A stretch of 64,000 nucleotides of DNA from Branchiostoma belcheri (taxonomy: Eukaryota > Chordata > Leptocardii > Amphioxiformes > Branchiostomatidae): positions 1,311,361 to 1,375,360 of the forward strand of contig NW_017803713.1 in NCBI RefSeq assembly GCF_001625305.1. The letters are read 5' to 3'. Below the pieces are notes generated by a model, which was given only the letters and a program-made list of their open reading frames with translations, did not search any database and was not told the origin of the DNA. Made by a program: the position numbers and the translations under genes. This document shows positions 1 to 11,800 of this stretch, in pieces. Positions within the stretch are counted from its first letter, which is position 1, and the number at the start of each line of letters is the position of its first letter.

Positions 1-880
1 GCAATGCCTTTGTTGTGACATTACCAATGTTCACTCTTTCTCTGTTGGAAGAATTTGGAACCTTCCACTAATAAAACCAACCGTTGACAAAGGCGAGCGC
101 GTGTCAGCCTTCTCCATGCGTATCTGTGAATTACCCTTGCGCGAACATGTGAATTGGACCTGCGCGAATAACATGTATAGCCTCTATGAAAGGCTGGCTT
201 AATCCGAGGTCCTTTCTAGTCGCCGACTGAAAGCAGTCTTGTTGGAGTGCGAAACCTTCTCTCCGTGGCAAAAACTCCCTCGGCAGCAAATTGTCCCTCG
301 CGGCCGCATATTACTCGCGTCGCTCAGAGAAAAAATAACGCCGACGCCCAACAAGACTGGGAAGGAGGCTACCTTTCCTACATGTACTCATGACCTTTTC
401 CAAGATGGTTTACACAGCACGGTTAATCCCTGTCTGTAGGTCTGTAGACATGATTAGTGAATGTCTGATAGCTATTGGCCTCCTGAAAAAGTGGTATACA
501 TGTAGGTTTGAAGCCCATAGCAGCTTTTTTGATTGCAGGGACCAACTTCATATCACAGTTATTATATTATCAGACAGATTGTCATGACTTTTGATAAGTG
601 ACATATGTAACTAAGAAATAGAGGAACATCATGATGGAATTAAGGCCCTAGTATGGAACCATTATGATAAATCGTAAATGTAACCTGGTCTATAATTTTG
701 CATAGGTCATGGAACTCTTGTTGTACATGACATTGTGTCTGATGAAAAACTGACCCATCAATCTGTCAGACTTCCCCCACCCACCTGCAGGCCCACACAG
801 TGTAAGGTCGGTAGTATTTATGATATAATGTCTAAATATGTCACACGCTAAAACTAATTTGATAGCTACAGTACTTTTTT
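1..880. other. no gene recognised; small inverted repeat
   Basis: No exon of the DCDC1-like gene is convincing here. The left part is CpG-rich. CAGTCTTGTTGG at about 236 is matched in reverse by CCAACAAGACTG at about 348, suggesting a foldback element of about 130 bp. Confidence 0.4.
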
Positions 881-884
881 GCTA

Positions 885-1325
885 TACCTGGGCCACAATA
901 ACATTCAATACAGGTGTTCCAGCCCATTTGATAACTACCGGTAGAGCCCGGTGTTCTATCTGATTATCAAATGGCTGAGAAATGTGCCAAAATTTGGTGT
1001 GTACGAAACATGTCATTGCGTCACTTTCAACATCCGAATTTGGTGTTCGAAGTTTCAAAAGCGACACATTCAGTATGCACAAACGCGTTCGAATCATTCT
1101 GGAACATTTTGAAGCCAGGGCTGTACAGTAAAGATTCCCGGGCCATACTGCTAGTTACATGTATCACATGGGCCAGAACACCCATATTGAACGTAATTGC
1201 ATTACAAATGTATATCATATTTTATGTCATGTGTCTGCCGCGATTACATTTGGGTTTACATATGGGTATTCCGGCCCGTGTGATAACTAGCGGTACGGCC
1301 TGGGGTTCCAAATGTTCCATAGAAT
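885..1325. mobile_element. MITE-like repeat with three copies of an internal motif
   Basis: A stretch resembling 'ccaGCCCatttGATAACTAcCGGTA...' occurs at about 908 and 1270 in one orientation and at about 1135-1190 reversed. Related sequence, including CACGTTCGAATAATTTT, recurs at 29750-29967. No transposase frame is present. Confidence 0.45.
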
Positions 1326-1381
1326 AATTTGAACACGTTTCGGCCTGACCGCGTTCACCGCTTTGAAAGTATGAACACAAA

Positions 1382-1675
1382 GGCCCGATTTACACGTGTA
1401 TCGTTTATATGTGTTTGGCTTAAAACGCGGCGCCACACTGCGCATTTTGTGCGACAGATTTTCTAGCATGTAAACAACCTCCGCCACAGACGCGCGGCGT
1501 ACCTGTGGTGCCTCCAGTAGGTGCCACAGGAAAATGACGTGCGCCGCGCGTCTGTGGCGGAGGTCGTTTAAATGCTAAAAAAATCTGTCGCACAAAACGC
1601 GCGGTGCAGCGCCGCGCTCGCTCGCTCGTCGTTTTACGCCCAACACATATAAACGACACACGTGTAAATCGGGCC
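1382..1675. mobile_element. 294-bp foldback element (near-complete hairpin)
   Basis: Ends GGCCCGATTTACACGTGT and its reverse complement. Inner arms with ACCTCCGCCACAGACGCGCG also pair, and the centre CCTGTGG...CCACAGG pairs again, so almost the whole element folds on itself. Very GC-rich against the surroundings. Flanked by AAA on both sides, a possible 3-bp target duplication. Confidence 0.7.
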
Positions 1676-1734
1676 AAATTCGGGTCTACGGCCGTCAGGC
1701 AATCCGGCGCGCGGTAGGGCTGGTACAAGTACCT

Positions 1735-1890
1735 CGGGCGATACGGATTCATATGATGAATGCATTCATTGAATGTGAAATACATTTATTGAATGCAGAA
1801 TGGAAATACTGCATTTATTGAATGCAGACTCTGCATTCATTGAATGTAAAGTACATTCATTGAATGCAAATTACATTCATTGAATGGTAG
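1735..1890. repeat. imperfect tandem array of a palindromic ATTCATTGAATG motif
   Basis: Seven or more copies of (G/C)ATT(C/T)ATTGAATG with 10-15 bp spacers. The core is self-complementary. It ends in flanking sequence (AGAATTTCTGTTTTTAGTTG) that is nearly repeated after the next array. Confidence 0.75.
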
Positions 1891-2007
1891 AATTTCTGTT
1901 TTTAGTTGAGAACATGTTTATAATAATGTCTGAATGGTGAAAGGTCGTCCGGAATTAGAGTCAGTCCAGAATTAAAGTGTTGTCTGTTTGTAGTATAATT
2001 ATGCAGT

Positions 2008-2262
2008 TTGCACAAGGTATATGCACCTATGTGCACTTTGCACATAGCTGTGTGCAGTTTGCACATAGTGTGTGCACTTTGCACATAGCTGTGTGCAGTT
2101 TGCACATAGTGTGTGCAGTTTGCACATAGGTGTGTGCACTTTGCACATAGGTATGTGCATTTTGCACATAGGTGTGTGCACTTTGCACATAGGTGTGTGC
2201 ACTTTGCACATAGCTGTGTGCAGTTTGCACATAGGTATGTGCATTTTGCACATACTGTATGG
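2008..2262. repeat. 21-bp minisatellite
   Basis: About a dozen units of the type TGTGCA(C/G)TTTGCACATAG(G/C)TG. The period is 21 bp over the right part and slightly irregular at the left. It creates long open frames on both strands (repeats such as CTLHIGV) that are not genes. Confidence 0.9.
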
Positions 2263-2821
2263 AGAATTTCTCGTTTTAGTTGGGAATGTGTTATATATAG
2301 GTTTAATGAGAGTCTTTCAATCTCTTTTCAACATCCAACGCTATTTAACATTGATAGTTATACATGTTTATAAGACATACCTTTCCATTCAAACAATGAA
2401 AGCAGCCACCAAACTTCTGTCCCTTTTGTTTCACTGCAGTAAGGAAAAAACAAACAAAAAATCATGTAGCAATTTAAATACAATCACAATGATGAATCTG
2501 ATTGAAAACATTCTTAAAAGATTAAAGGCTTAGCTTTGCAAAGGTTCAGTCTACTTGTAAACCAAATGCTTCCGTCACAAGCGTATAATTGTATCAGAGT
2601 CATGGAGTGCCACATTGTTTGTGGCACTTCAAGGAAACTTCAATCATCAAAAACAGAAAAATGTTAGTGGCAATAAAGACTTGATGTACATGTACTACAA
2701 TGTACAAAATTTAATTAGTGGCTTCCAACACTTGATTTGTGACTTGACCTGTAACTTTACCATTATGATTATATTAACAATTACATCACCTACGTATGAG
2801 TATGACATATAATATGCATCT
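2263..2821. other. no gene recognised
   Basis: AT-rich, with no exon, RNA gene or clear repeat beyond the flank shared with the preceding array. If exon 31 is terminal this would hold the 3'UTR, but no canonical minus-strand AATAAA is close. Confidence 0.3.
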
Positions 2822-5800
2822 CTACTTACTTGTAGTTCCCATGGCACAGGAAAACGGAATGCTGACGTTAAGTTTGGTCAGGCGGAAGCTTCCACGCATT
2901 GCACGAGCGCAGGCCACACACACCATGGCCTGCTGACTCCCCTTGGCTGTCGGCATCGCCCACGCATAACCCTACAATATAAACATTATGTATAAACACA
3001 GGGACAATATTTCTAATACTGCTACATTACTAGAAGCTGATTCTTTGTGCATTAAGTGTTCTTGACAGTCCACCAAACGACTTCTAATATCAGCTAAAAA
3101 ATGTAATCAGGTCCTAAGGGTCACCTATAATTCGCCATCCTGAAAAATATGTTTAAAGAGATCTACAACAATGTAACATTCACAAGTAATTATAATAATG
3201 CACGCACATTATTTATTAATAGCTGGGGGTATATTAAATTTTGTATCAGCACTATAGACAACTCTCAAACTCATAAAAAACAATTTTTTAAGGACTGGTG
3301 TTCAATACACGTAGCAAATTTTGATGAATATTACATGTGGGTTAAACCTCCAAACTATGCTTTTGTCTACTATCAATTCCATCATTTTGTTTCTTTGACA
3401 TATGATACACATGCACTTAGTGTATCTCAATGAACAAAACATGAAAACACGAAACTGCCATGCTGACAGGGCAATTTATTTCTTAGACCTACAAAGATTG
3501 ATGAATTCACAAATGAAATAAAAAGGTTGACTGTTAGAAATCTTGGTTAAAAATCCTGGTCAAACATCTCTAAACAACTTGAAGGTCTCTACATTTTATC
3601 AAAATAAGCCCGACTTACGGGTTGTTCCAGCTCCTGTGCACCTGTCACTGCATGTGTGCACACTCCTGCCTTGTTTGCTGCTGTGATTTCTGTAAACACA
3701 TGATGCAATTTAACTCATCTGGTATAAAATTTCAAAGACAATGTACTAGACAGTCAAGCAGTAAGTGTACACTAAAACTAAAAAAAATTGAATGTTTTGC
3801 CTTAAGCTGGCATCACACAATTGTTTTGTACATGGTACATTAAGTACAAGCTGCATAAGACTGGACTGCAAGGTTTGAACTCACACCAGGAAGGACCCTG
3901 ACCCTGTATAAGTGCCGTATTGCACTACATTGTGTATTGTATATATTAAATGCACCCAATAAATTTGGATTGTGTAAACTGTCTAGTGTGGTTCTCCTTA
4001 AACACAGAATCTCTCAGGCATTACATCCTATCCAAGAGGACAAAAGCTAGCTAAGGTGGAGTGGAGTGAGGAAATAGGCATTGAGTGCCTTTCCCAAGGA
4101 CACAATTGTGCCAGGGACTTCAGATTCAGAGACAACAACCCTAACCTCAAGACCATCTTGCAACCAAACTTTTAACATATAATTCACCTGAGATACAAAA
4201 TACAAGAACATACATTGTGTACAACTGAACAATGGCATGAGCAGAATCTGATGTCATCTTTATGGATTTAATTACAAGCATTGGAAACTACCTGTAGAAA
4301 GCAAATTTAATGTTGAATGCAGTGCAGAAAAACAATGTACATGAGCCTACTTCATAATGCCAAAATTATTACCATTCCTACCTTTATCAGTTACATCTGT
4401 AGCGAAAGCCTTGATGAACCCAGTGACGGGGTCCCAGAGCCAGCGCTGGTTTGCCGCCCCCAGGGCCGCCACCCTGCGGGGCTGCAGGGAGATGGGCACG
4501 CCCACGTACCCCGGGGGTGGGGAGTCTTCCCCTGGGGGCTGGGGAGGCAGGGCCACTCCCAGCACCAGGCCGTAGTTGCTTTTGATGTTGATGGAGCTGC
4601 AAAGTGAAAATACAGAATTTAAACTTCAGTATCAAAGAAGAACTTAATCGCACAACTGTTACTGTATACAGTAACATTGTACAATGTACAACAAGGTAGG
4701 TGTAAAATTAGGCAGTAACATGATCTTGGAAAATAAAATTTAATCTATTACACTTACCTAGTAGATCTGTACTCAGTTATATGCAATGTATAACATATAA
4801 TGTCTATTAGACATAATATCATACTATATTAATAATTATTATCATGTCTATTGTTACAGTATAATGTACAATGTCCAGTACTTGCATATGTACATATTAT
4901 GCACCTACAGATCTGCATAATACTGTAAACTTAAATAATGTGCTTACTTTGCAGTGTTCCATTTTTTAAGTTATCTCTTACCGCTAAATCATAACACAAC
5001 AAAAATCAATTTTGTAACTGACAGTGTATTACAGAATTATTTGCAGACACAGCAAAAACCTGTTTTTCCCTCCTTCTATGAAATAAAACAACGGTAAAGG
5101 AAAATGTATGAACAGTAAATGTAATACCAACTAGCACACTCTGTCTTCAAGTTACTTTTTTATCCTCTTCATTCATTAGGGAAGACTACATACATGTAGC
5201 TAGTGTACTAAGTAACTTATACTAAAGTTGGTAGACATAGTTCATGTTTTTGTGTAACATCAGGCAATTGTAGAGTTGAAATCAAAATGAAAAGATGATA
5301 ACAAAGACAAGCGTACCCGTCCTTGTTGAGGGTCCATCTCTGATTGATGTCGTCGTCCCGTTTCCTGACCAGTACCACGGAAACGGAGGTTCCCGTCACG
5401 TCCTGTTCCGCCACACCCAGCACCAGCCCAGGACAGTCAGCCATCTCCACCCACCCATCCTGCACCAGGAACCGCTGGGCACTCAGGGGCGAACTTCTCC
5501 TGGGGGAACGGCTCTTAGGTCTGGGGGAGACAAAATCAATAGTCACAAATCGTGGGGTCGTGTGGTGCAATGGAAGAGTGTTAGACTCGGAACCAAGAGG
5601 TCCTGGGTTTAAGTCCTGGGGGAGCTTGTCATGGGGGAACGGCTCTTAGGTCTGGGGGAGACAAAATCATCAGTCACAAATTGTGGGGTCGTGTGGCACA
5701 ATGGCAGAGTGCTAGACTCGGTACCAGGAGGTCCCGGGTTCAAGTCCTGGGAGAACTTCTCCTGGGGGAATGGCTCTTGGGTCTGGGGGAGACAAAATCA

Positions 5801-8800
5801 ACAGTCACAAATCGTGGGGTCGTGTGGCACAATGGCAGAGTGCTCGACTCGGAACCAAGAGGTCCTGGGTTCAAGTCCTGGGAAAGCTTCTTCTGGGGGA
5901 ACGGTTTTTAGGTCTGGGGGAGACAAAATCAACACAAAGGTCACCATTTCCCGCCGTCGCAAAAAGCCAGTACGTCAGCAGAACGTACTGCACCTGCGCA
6001 AAATATTTTATTGTGCATAGCGCTTTGGCAGAACATCTCATATAAGGTCGTATTCACACATATAAGGTTTACACTCGCGTTTGTAAGTTTCAAATGTTAT
6101 GTCGGAAAAGATATCGTCTGCAACAGGCAAAATTCTTATGTTACGTTGAGCAAACCTCCAACGAATACCGTGAAAAATTAGGGTTTTGCACAGACGCAGT
6201 ACTTTCTGCTGACATGCTCATTTTGAGTATACCCTTTGGTGAGTGCATCCAAACCAACTAAAATCAGCCTTTTTATTGGTATGTGTGGATAAATGCTGGC
6301 ATTTTCCAGCTGGAGAGCTTTTTTCTCTTTCTATTTTGTTGAAAAAACTGGCTTTTATAGTCCTCTTTTGGCTGCCTGATAGAGCTCTAAAAGTAATGCC
6401 ATGTTGTTGTGTTATGACATAGCATCTGTCTTCTGAGTGTTATGACCAGTGAGCTAAAACTGGTTCGAGATCACCGTTTACCGTCATCTGCCTACATGTA
6501 TGCCTCACCTGAACTTGCTGTACAGAGCCATGTCACTGTACTGAGGTTCTTCCTCTGTTCCCAGCTCGATGATTTCATCATACTTGCTGGTGAAGCCCTG
6601 TTCCCAGGGTCGCTTACGTGATGCCAGTCTCTCCTCCGATCGCTGGTGGGACCTCTCGTGGGCTGACCTGTATCAGAGATTACGCATATAAGATGACTTG
6701 AAAAAAATGAATTTTTTTGGCTGATGATAACGTAGCGTTGTCTGTAGTAGATTGCAAACTGGCATTGTGCTCTTCTGGATGTTGTTGAGCGTGATGATAA
6801 TGACTTAGTAATAAGTGAAATGTTGAGACAACTTGGAAGTTTTGTGACATCACAGGCATTGACCTCTACATTAATTTTACAAAGTAACATAAGCTCTGTG
6901 ACAAGGTATGAACAAAGAATAAACTTTACATAAGGTTGGCTGTGTAACATTACATGTACATTGTACACTGTATATTGACATGACTTTAATGACATACATA
7001 ACTTTGAAGACGAAAATGATATTGGATAAAAAAGGGAAAAAATTATGTCCATACAACACATCGCCAATTCAACACGACAAAGGAAAAAATGTGAAAAAAA
7101 TGTGAAAAAAAAGTGTGTAGTAATATCACCATATTCCAACATTTAACAAGAGTACACATACATTTGTAACATACAGTATTATTAAAAGACAAAGCAAACT
7201 CTACTACTGGATAAGTTATGGAGATAACTTCCAGATGTTTTGAGTGATTAGTATTTACTAGTTCTCTCGGGTCATTTGGTGACGCGGAAGAAGAACAAAC
7301 AGATGTCACTCAAAATGTCCGCAAGCAATCTCCATAACTTATCCAGTAGTAGAGTTTGACTTGTCTTTGAATATTGTTTACCTGGATGTCTAACCTTCAT
7401 CAACGTAACATGCAGCATTCATTCACCACCGAGTACAAACATATCACCAACAGACATCCACAGAAATAAGGGAAACACATTGTGTACAGGCAGTGCAGAG
7501 GATTTTGTGAGTGAAAGGCATGAAGGGAGGGAAACTTACACCCAGGAGGGTTCGTACACTAGACTCCTACAGGGGAGGGAGAGAAAACATCCACACAACA
7601 TCAACAATGATTCACCCCCTTACATCTAACCTACATCTTTTCATTATATAGTGCACACTTCACATTGTCCTGTTACAATTTCTTAATAAATAAATATCAG
7701 GGCTCGAAATACTTTTTCTGCATACCTGCACTGGTGCAGGTGACATTGAAAATTACCTGCACCAGACAAGTTTTACCTGCACCACTCAGAATTTAATAGG
7801 AAGAATGGATCATTCTAAAAACTGTTGAACAACTATCACGACCATTGTTTCTTTTATACTTCATTGGCGGTAACAGTTAATGCAGCAAATAATCCACATT
7901 CACATACATTGTATAATATATTTGATATATAAACCCAGTACATGGACCAGTGCAGTTTTGGTACAGGTAGACATCAGAAATACCTGCACAGCTCCAATTT
8001 TACCTGCACTAACCTGCATATACCCAGTACATGGACCAGTGCAGGTTAGGTACAGGTAGACATCAGAAATACCTGCACAGCCCTAATTTAACCTGCAATA
8101 AGGTGCATACGCACCCAGTATTTCGAACCCTGCATTATGCTTAATACTCCAATTTGAGAGTTAGTGATCACCAGCAAACATTTCTAACCACCAAATGGTT
8201 CTACACCCACTCACTTGTCTTCTTCCTTCACTGTATTTGCATGCAACTTACTTGGGAGAAGGGAGCATAAATAAGGTATCACGATTTATCTAGCACATGT
8301 ACAATGTATGTCCATCCAAAAACACAGTGTCAGTCTACTTTATAAAAAGAAGATTGAACAATTATTGAATAATACAGAATAACTGTATAATAATAACAAG
8401 TACTAGAGCTGTTGGGGTTATAAAACTTGTACAGTGAGACCTCAAAATGATTAGATTTGGGGCCACCAGTTTGTTCCACTTACATTAATTTGAAATTATG
8501 TCTGTATAATAATGACTGTGAAATGAAGGCCACACTAGCACAGCATCATTTTCAGCACCACTGACAGAGACCCCTATCTATGCAATGTATTTTGGAATTT
8601 GACTTTTAAATCAAATTCCAAAATACATGCATAGATAGGGGTTTTAAAACACAGTGACTTAACCCTTGTCCTGCTGGCATTTATTCTACAATATTTTTCA
8701 ATAACTTGACATCTTAATCAGGTCACAGACTCTTGACTTTTTTTGCCCTGCAGTGGCATAGTTACGTCCGCATTCACAGCATTTTGCAAAGGATAAAACA

Positions 8801-11800
8801 GTGAATATAAGACTTACCCGATCTCCCCTAGTATCTCCTCCAGTGTGTGAGGTTTGTCCTCCCCCTCCCCGTGCTCCCCTCCCTCCCCGGTCAGCTCGGC
8901 CTGTGCAATAACCTCCTGCTGCTCAGGACTGAGGCTGCACTTCTCCACCAGCACCTGGGAACCAGGCTGGAGGGGGCCGGATACCATCATCACCAGTTCT
9001 GGGTGAATAAAAAAGGAAAAGTTATCTACTATAGAAAGGAAATATTGGCAAAGTAAAATCAATGTATAATGTTTACCTTCACATGCCCTAACTCATGATG
9101 ATAATAAGGGTCTAACCAAACAAATTCAGCTCTGATTATTGTTAGTACTTAAAAACATTGAATTTCATATATAATATTAATTATTATCATGGTGAGAGGC
9201 CGCTCTAAAACTTGCTACATAATGCAATCCAACACAACTGCAACAGTTCTTCAAAAAAACTTCTGTTCAAGTAAAGTCATGGATGAAGTGCCTTGTACAT
9301 ATATGTTCATATTGCGATCCCATATCAAATAATACATAATTTTTAGATAGTACTCATAATAGGGCCACACTAATATGGATAACACCCACACGCACATTGA
9401 CTTTTGCCTGTTCTAAAAGAAAATCAAATCCTCCAGGAGCCATCAATCAGAACTACGGAGGATGACAACTAAGCTGCCGAAGCTCCACGGAACTCAAGAA
9501 CTTAGTACAGTGGCAGCTTGTTGTAAAAGTCGCTATGAACTACCGCAAATTCACAACTGTTTACACCACATTTGTATTCCTGTGGTTTGGTTTTCATTTG
9601 CCCGTGATATTTTAAAAGCCATAAAAAATAATAAAATACTTTAAAATTTGTCACAGTTAGTAAAAAAATTATATGTAGAATTATCAAACACATTAAAAGT
9701 TACTAGCAAATATATTTAAAAATAAAATCCAAAAGGTAACATACCTTCTGGGTTCCTGAGAGCGACGTAGTGTTTGATCTGTGCAACGTCTGACGCCAGG
9801 TTGGCCAGCAGTGTTCTCCTCTGGCGCTCACTCTCCGTCAGTTTGGGGTCGACCCACACCTCTCCGCACGACACAAACACGACCTGGTCCCGCTTCAGCT
9901 CCGCCAGCGTGCCGTGTTCCTTCCCGTTATCGTCAAACAGCCGCCGCGCCGCAAACGGCAGGTCCATCAGTGTGGTACATCTCTCCAAGAACTGGGAGGG
10001 TGAGAGAAGAAACAGACAATTGCATAAACTAGAAAGGCCGATATTTCCTCAGGAGCAAATGCAGCATGGCTTCACCACATCCACCGTACCAAAAATGGAC
10101 CTATCCCCCTCCCATACAAATGGTGTGGTGAAGCCATAAACAGTTGGATAGCTAACATCCTATACATTATTGTTTCTAAAAGATTTACATTTGCCTGATG
10201 CATATTTGCTTCATTTGCAAGATTTAAAAAAAATCTGCCCCACATTGCTGGAAAGTGTGACAAACCTACTACAAACAATTGAATGCAGTTCCTCTGACAG
10301 GTGCTCCATGAGTTAATCCAATTAAACCCAGCACCCAATCAGCAAGAAGATTACAACTGCCCAATGATCTCAAAAGCTGCATGCCTATTGCCTGTTGCTT
10401 GATAACTTCCTGATAACTCATCCTTCACTATACTAGTTAAAAATTTCTAGTGATTTTCAGAATGTTACAGGTACATAAAATGTACAATGACACAATAAGA
10501 AATAAAAAAAGCTATATTTGATTAGAATTCTAAAACAAAACTATGCATTTATATTAACTAAAGGTTCTGTGAGAATTACCAGCTGCATTTCCACCTCCCT
10601 GAATCTGGGCATAAAACAAACAAACAAACAAACAAACAAACAAACAAACAAACCAGCTGCATCTCTAGCTCCCTGAACCTGGGCATGTTGTCACAGTGCA
10701 GGGCGTCGGCCATGTCCTCAGACAGGTCGTCCACGTGAATGGTGGAGGAGGAGCGCCGCTTGTGGTGCAGCGCCTTCTTACCATTCAGAGCCGTCTTGTT
10801 CATGTCACGCATCATCTGGGGCAAGTAAGGCAATCAAGCAATAAATCACTAATCAATGAATGGGTACATTGGTGAAAGTTAGACATCCAGGTAATAAGTA
10901 AGATACACCAAAAAGTAGTTACTCAAGCAACTGGATATGATTTTGGAAACGGTCAGACGTTTCAGGTAGCATCCACTACCTTTCATCAGTGACTCTAAGA
11001 AAGCTTTTTCCATCACATATCAAGAGCATATAAATCAATAGGTCATGCTTATACACCTGCATTTCTCCTCTGGTCTCTTAGAGTAACTTATGAAAGGTAG
11101 TGGATGCTACCTGAAACGTTTGACTGGTTCAGAAATCATATCCAGTTGCTTATTAAGTAACTGCTTTTTGGCGCAATGAATGGGTACTATTGGTAAGCTT
11201 TTAGTCGGTTGTGAGTTTGATTCAAGGCTGAGTCATACCAAAGACTTTAATGAGTACAGTTTACATACCTTACAAAGGAATATACATGTACTGCTTTCTC
11301 TGAATTTAATTTAGCATTAGCATTAACATTTGGTAAATGTAGTAACCTGTTTATCTTAAAGTCTGAAAAAATTAAAAAATCATGACTGTCACACATAATC
11401 AAATTCTAAGGAATGGTAGAATAATGTTTTTTTGTGTTCTAGACTAACATCAAAGATCACAGTACAAAACTTACATTGGTCAGATCTGGTCCGACAATCA
11501 CTACTGAGTTCTTGGGGTTCTTGTCTCCATTCCTCACCACCTTTAGCCTCAGAGGGACAACTAGGAATGATAGACGTAAAAAAATTTATAAAGTTTCTAT
11601 CTAATTATACAGACTTAATTTACATGAAATTATATAAGTTCCATCAATTGTGAACTATCTACAATTCAGCCTGGTTACAAAGAGAGAGTAGCAGGCTTAG
11701 CTAATAAACAAATAACTAGAAACTTTAAGGTAACATTTGCAAAGCAAATGAAAAATGTTTACCTTTGCACATGGTCTGCTCTATTAATTCTTACTCAAAC

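Noticed and set aside
1735-2262. CRISPR array
   Set aside because: Units are contiguous or nearly so with no unique spacers, and the context is a eukaryotic genome; minisatellites fit better.
2072-2533. 153-codon plus-strand frame with Cys/His repeats (CTLHIGV)
   Set aside because: It is the 21-bp minisatellite read in frame; similar frames exist on the other strand. No domain or splice support.
5557-5886. Three tRNA genes
   Set aside because: A- and B-box-like motifs are present, but the T arm and acceptor stems do not pair and no anticodon can be placed, so they are tRNA-derived repeats.
6492-7142. 216-codon minus-strand frame, the longest in the window
   Set aside because: It covers exon 27 in the wrong frame; the phase-consistent frame reads SAHERSHQRS... 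and joins both neighbours.
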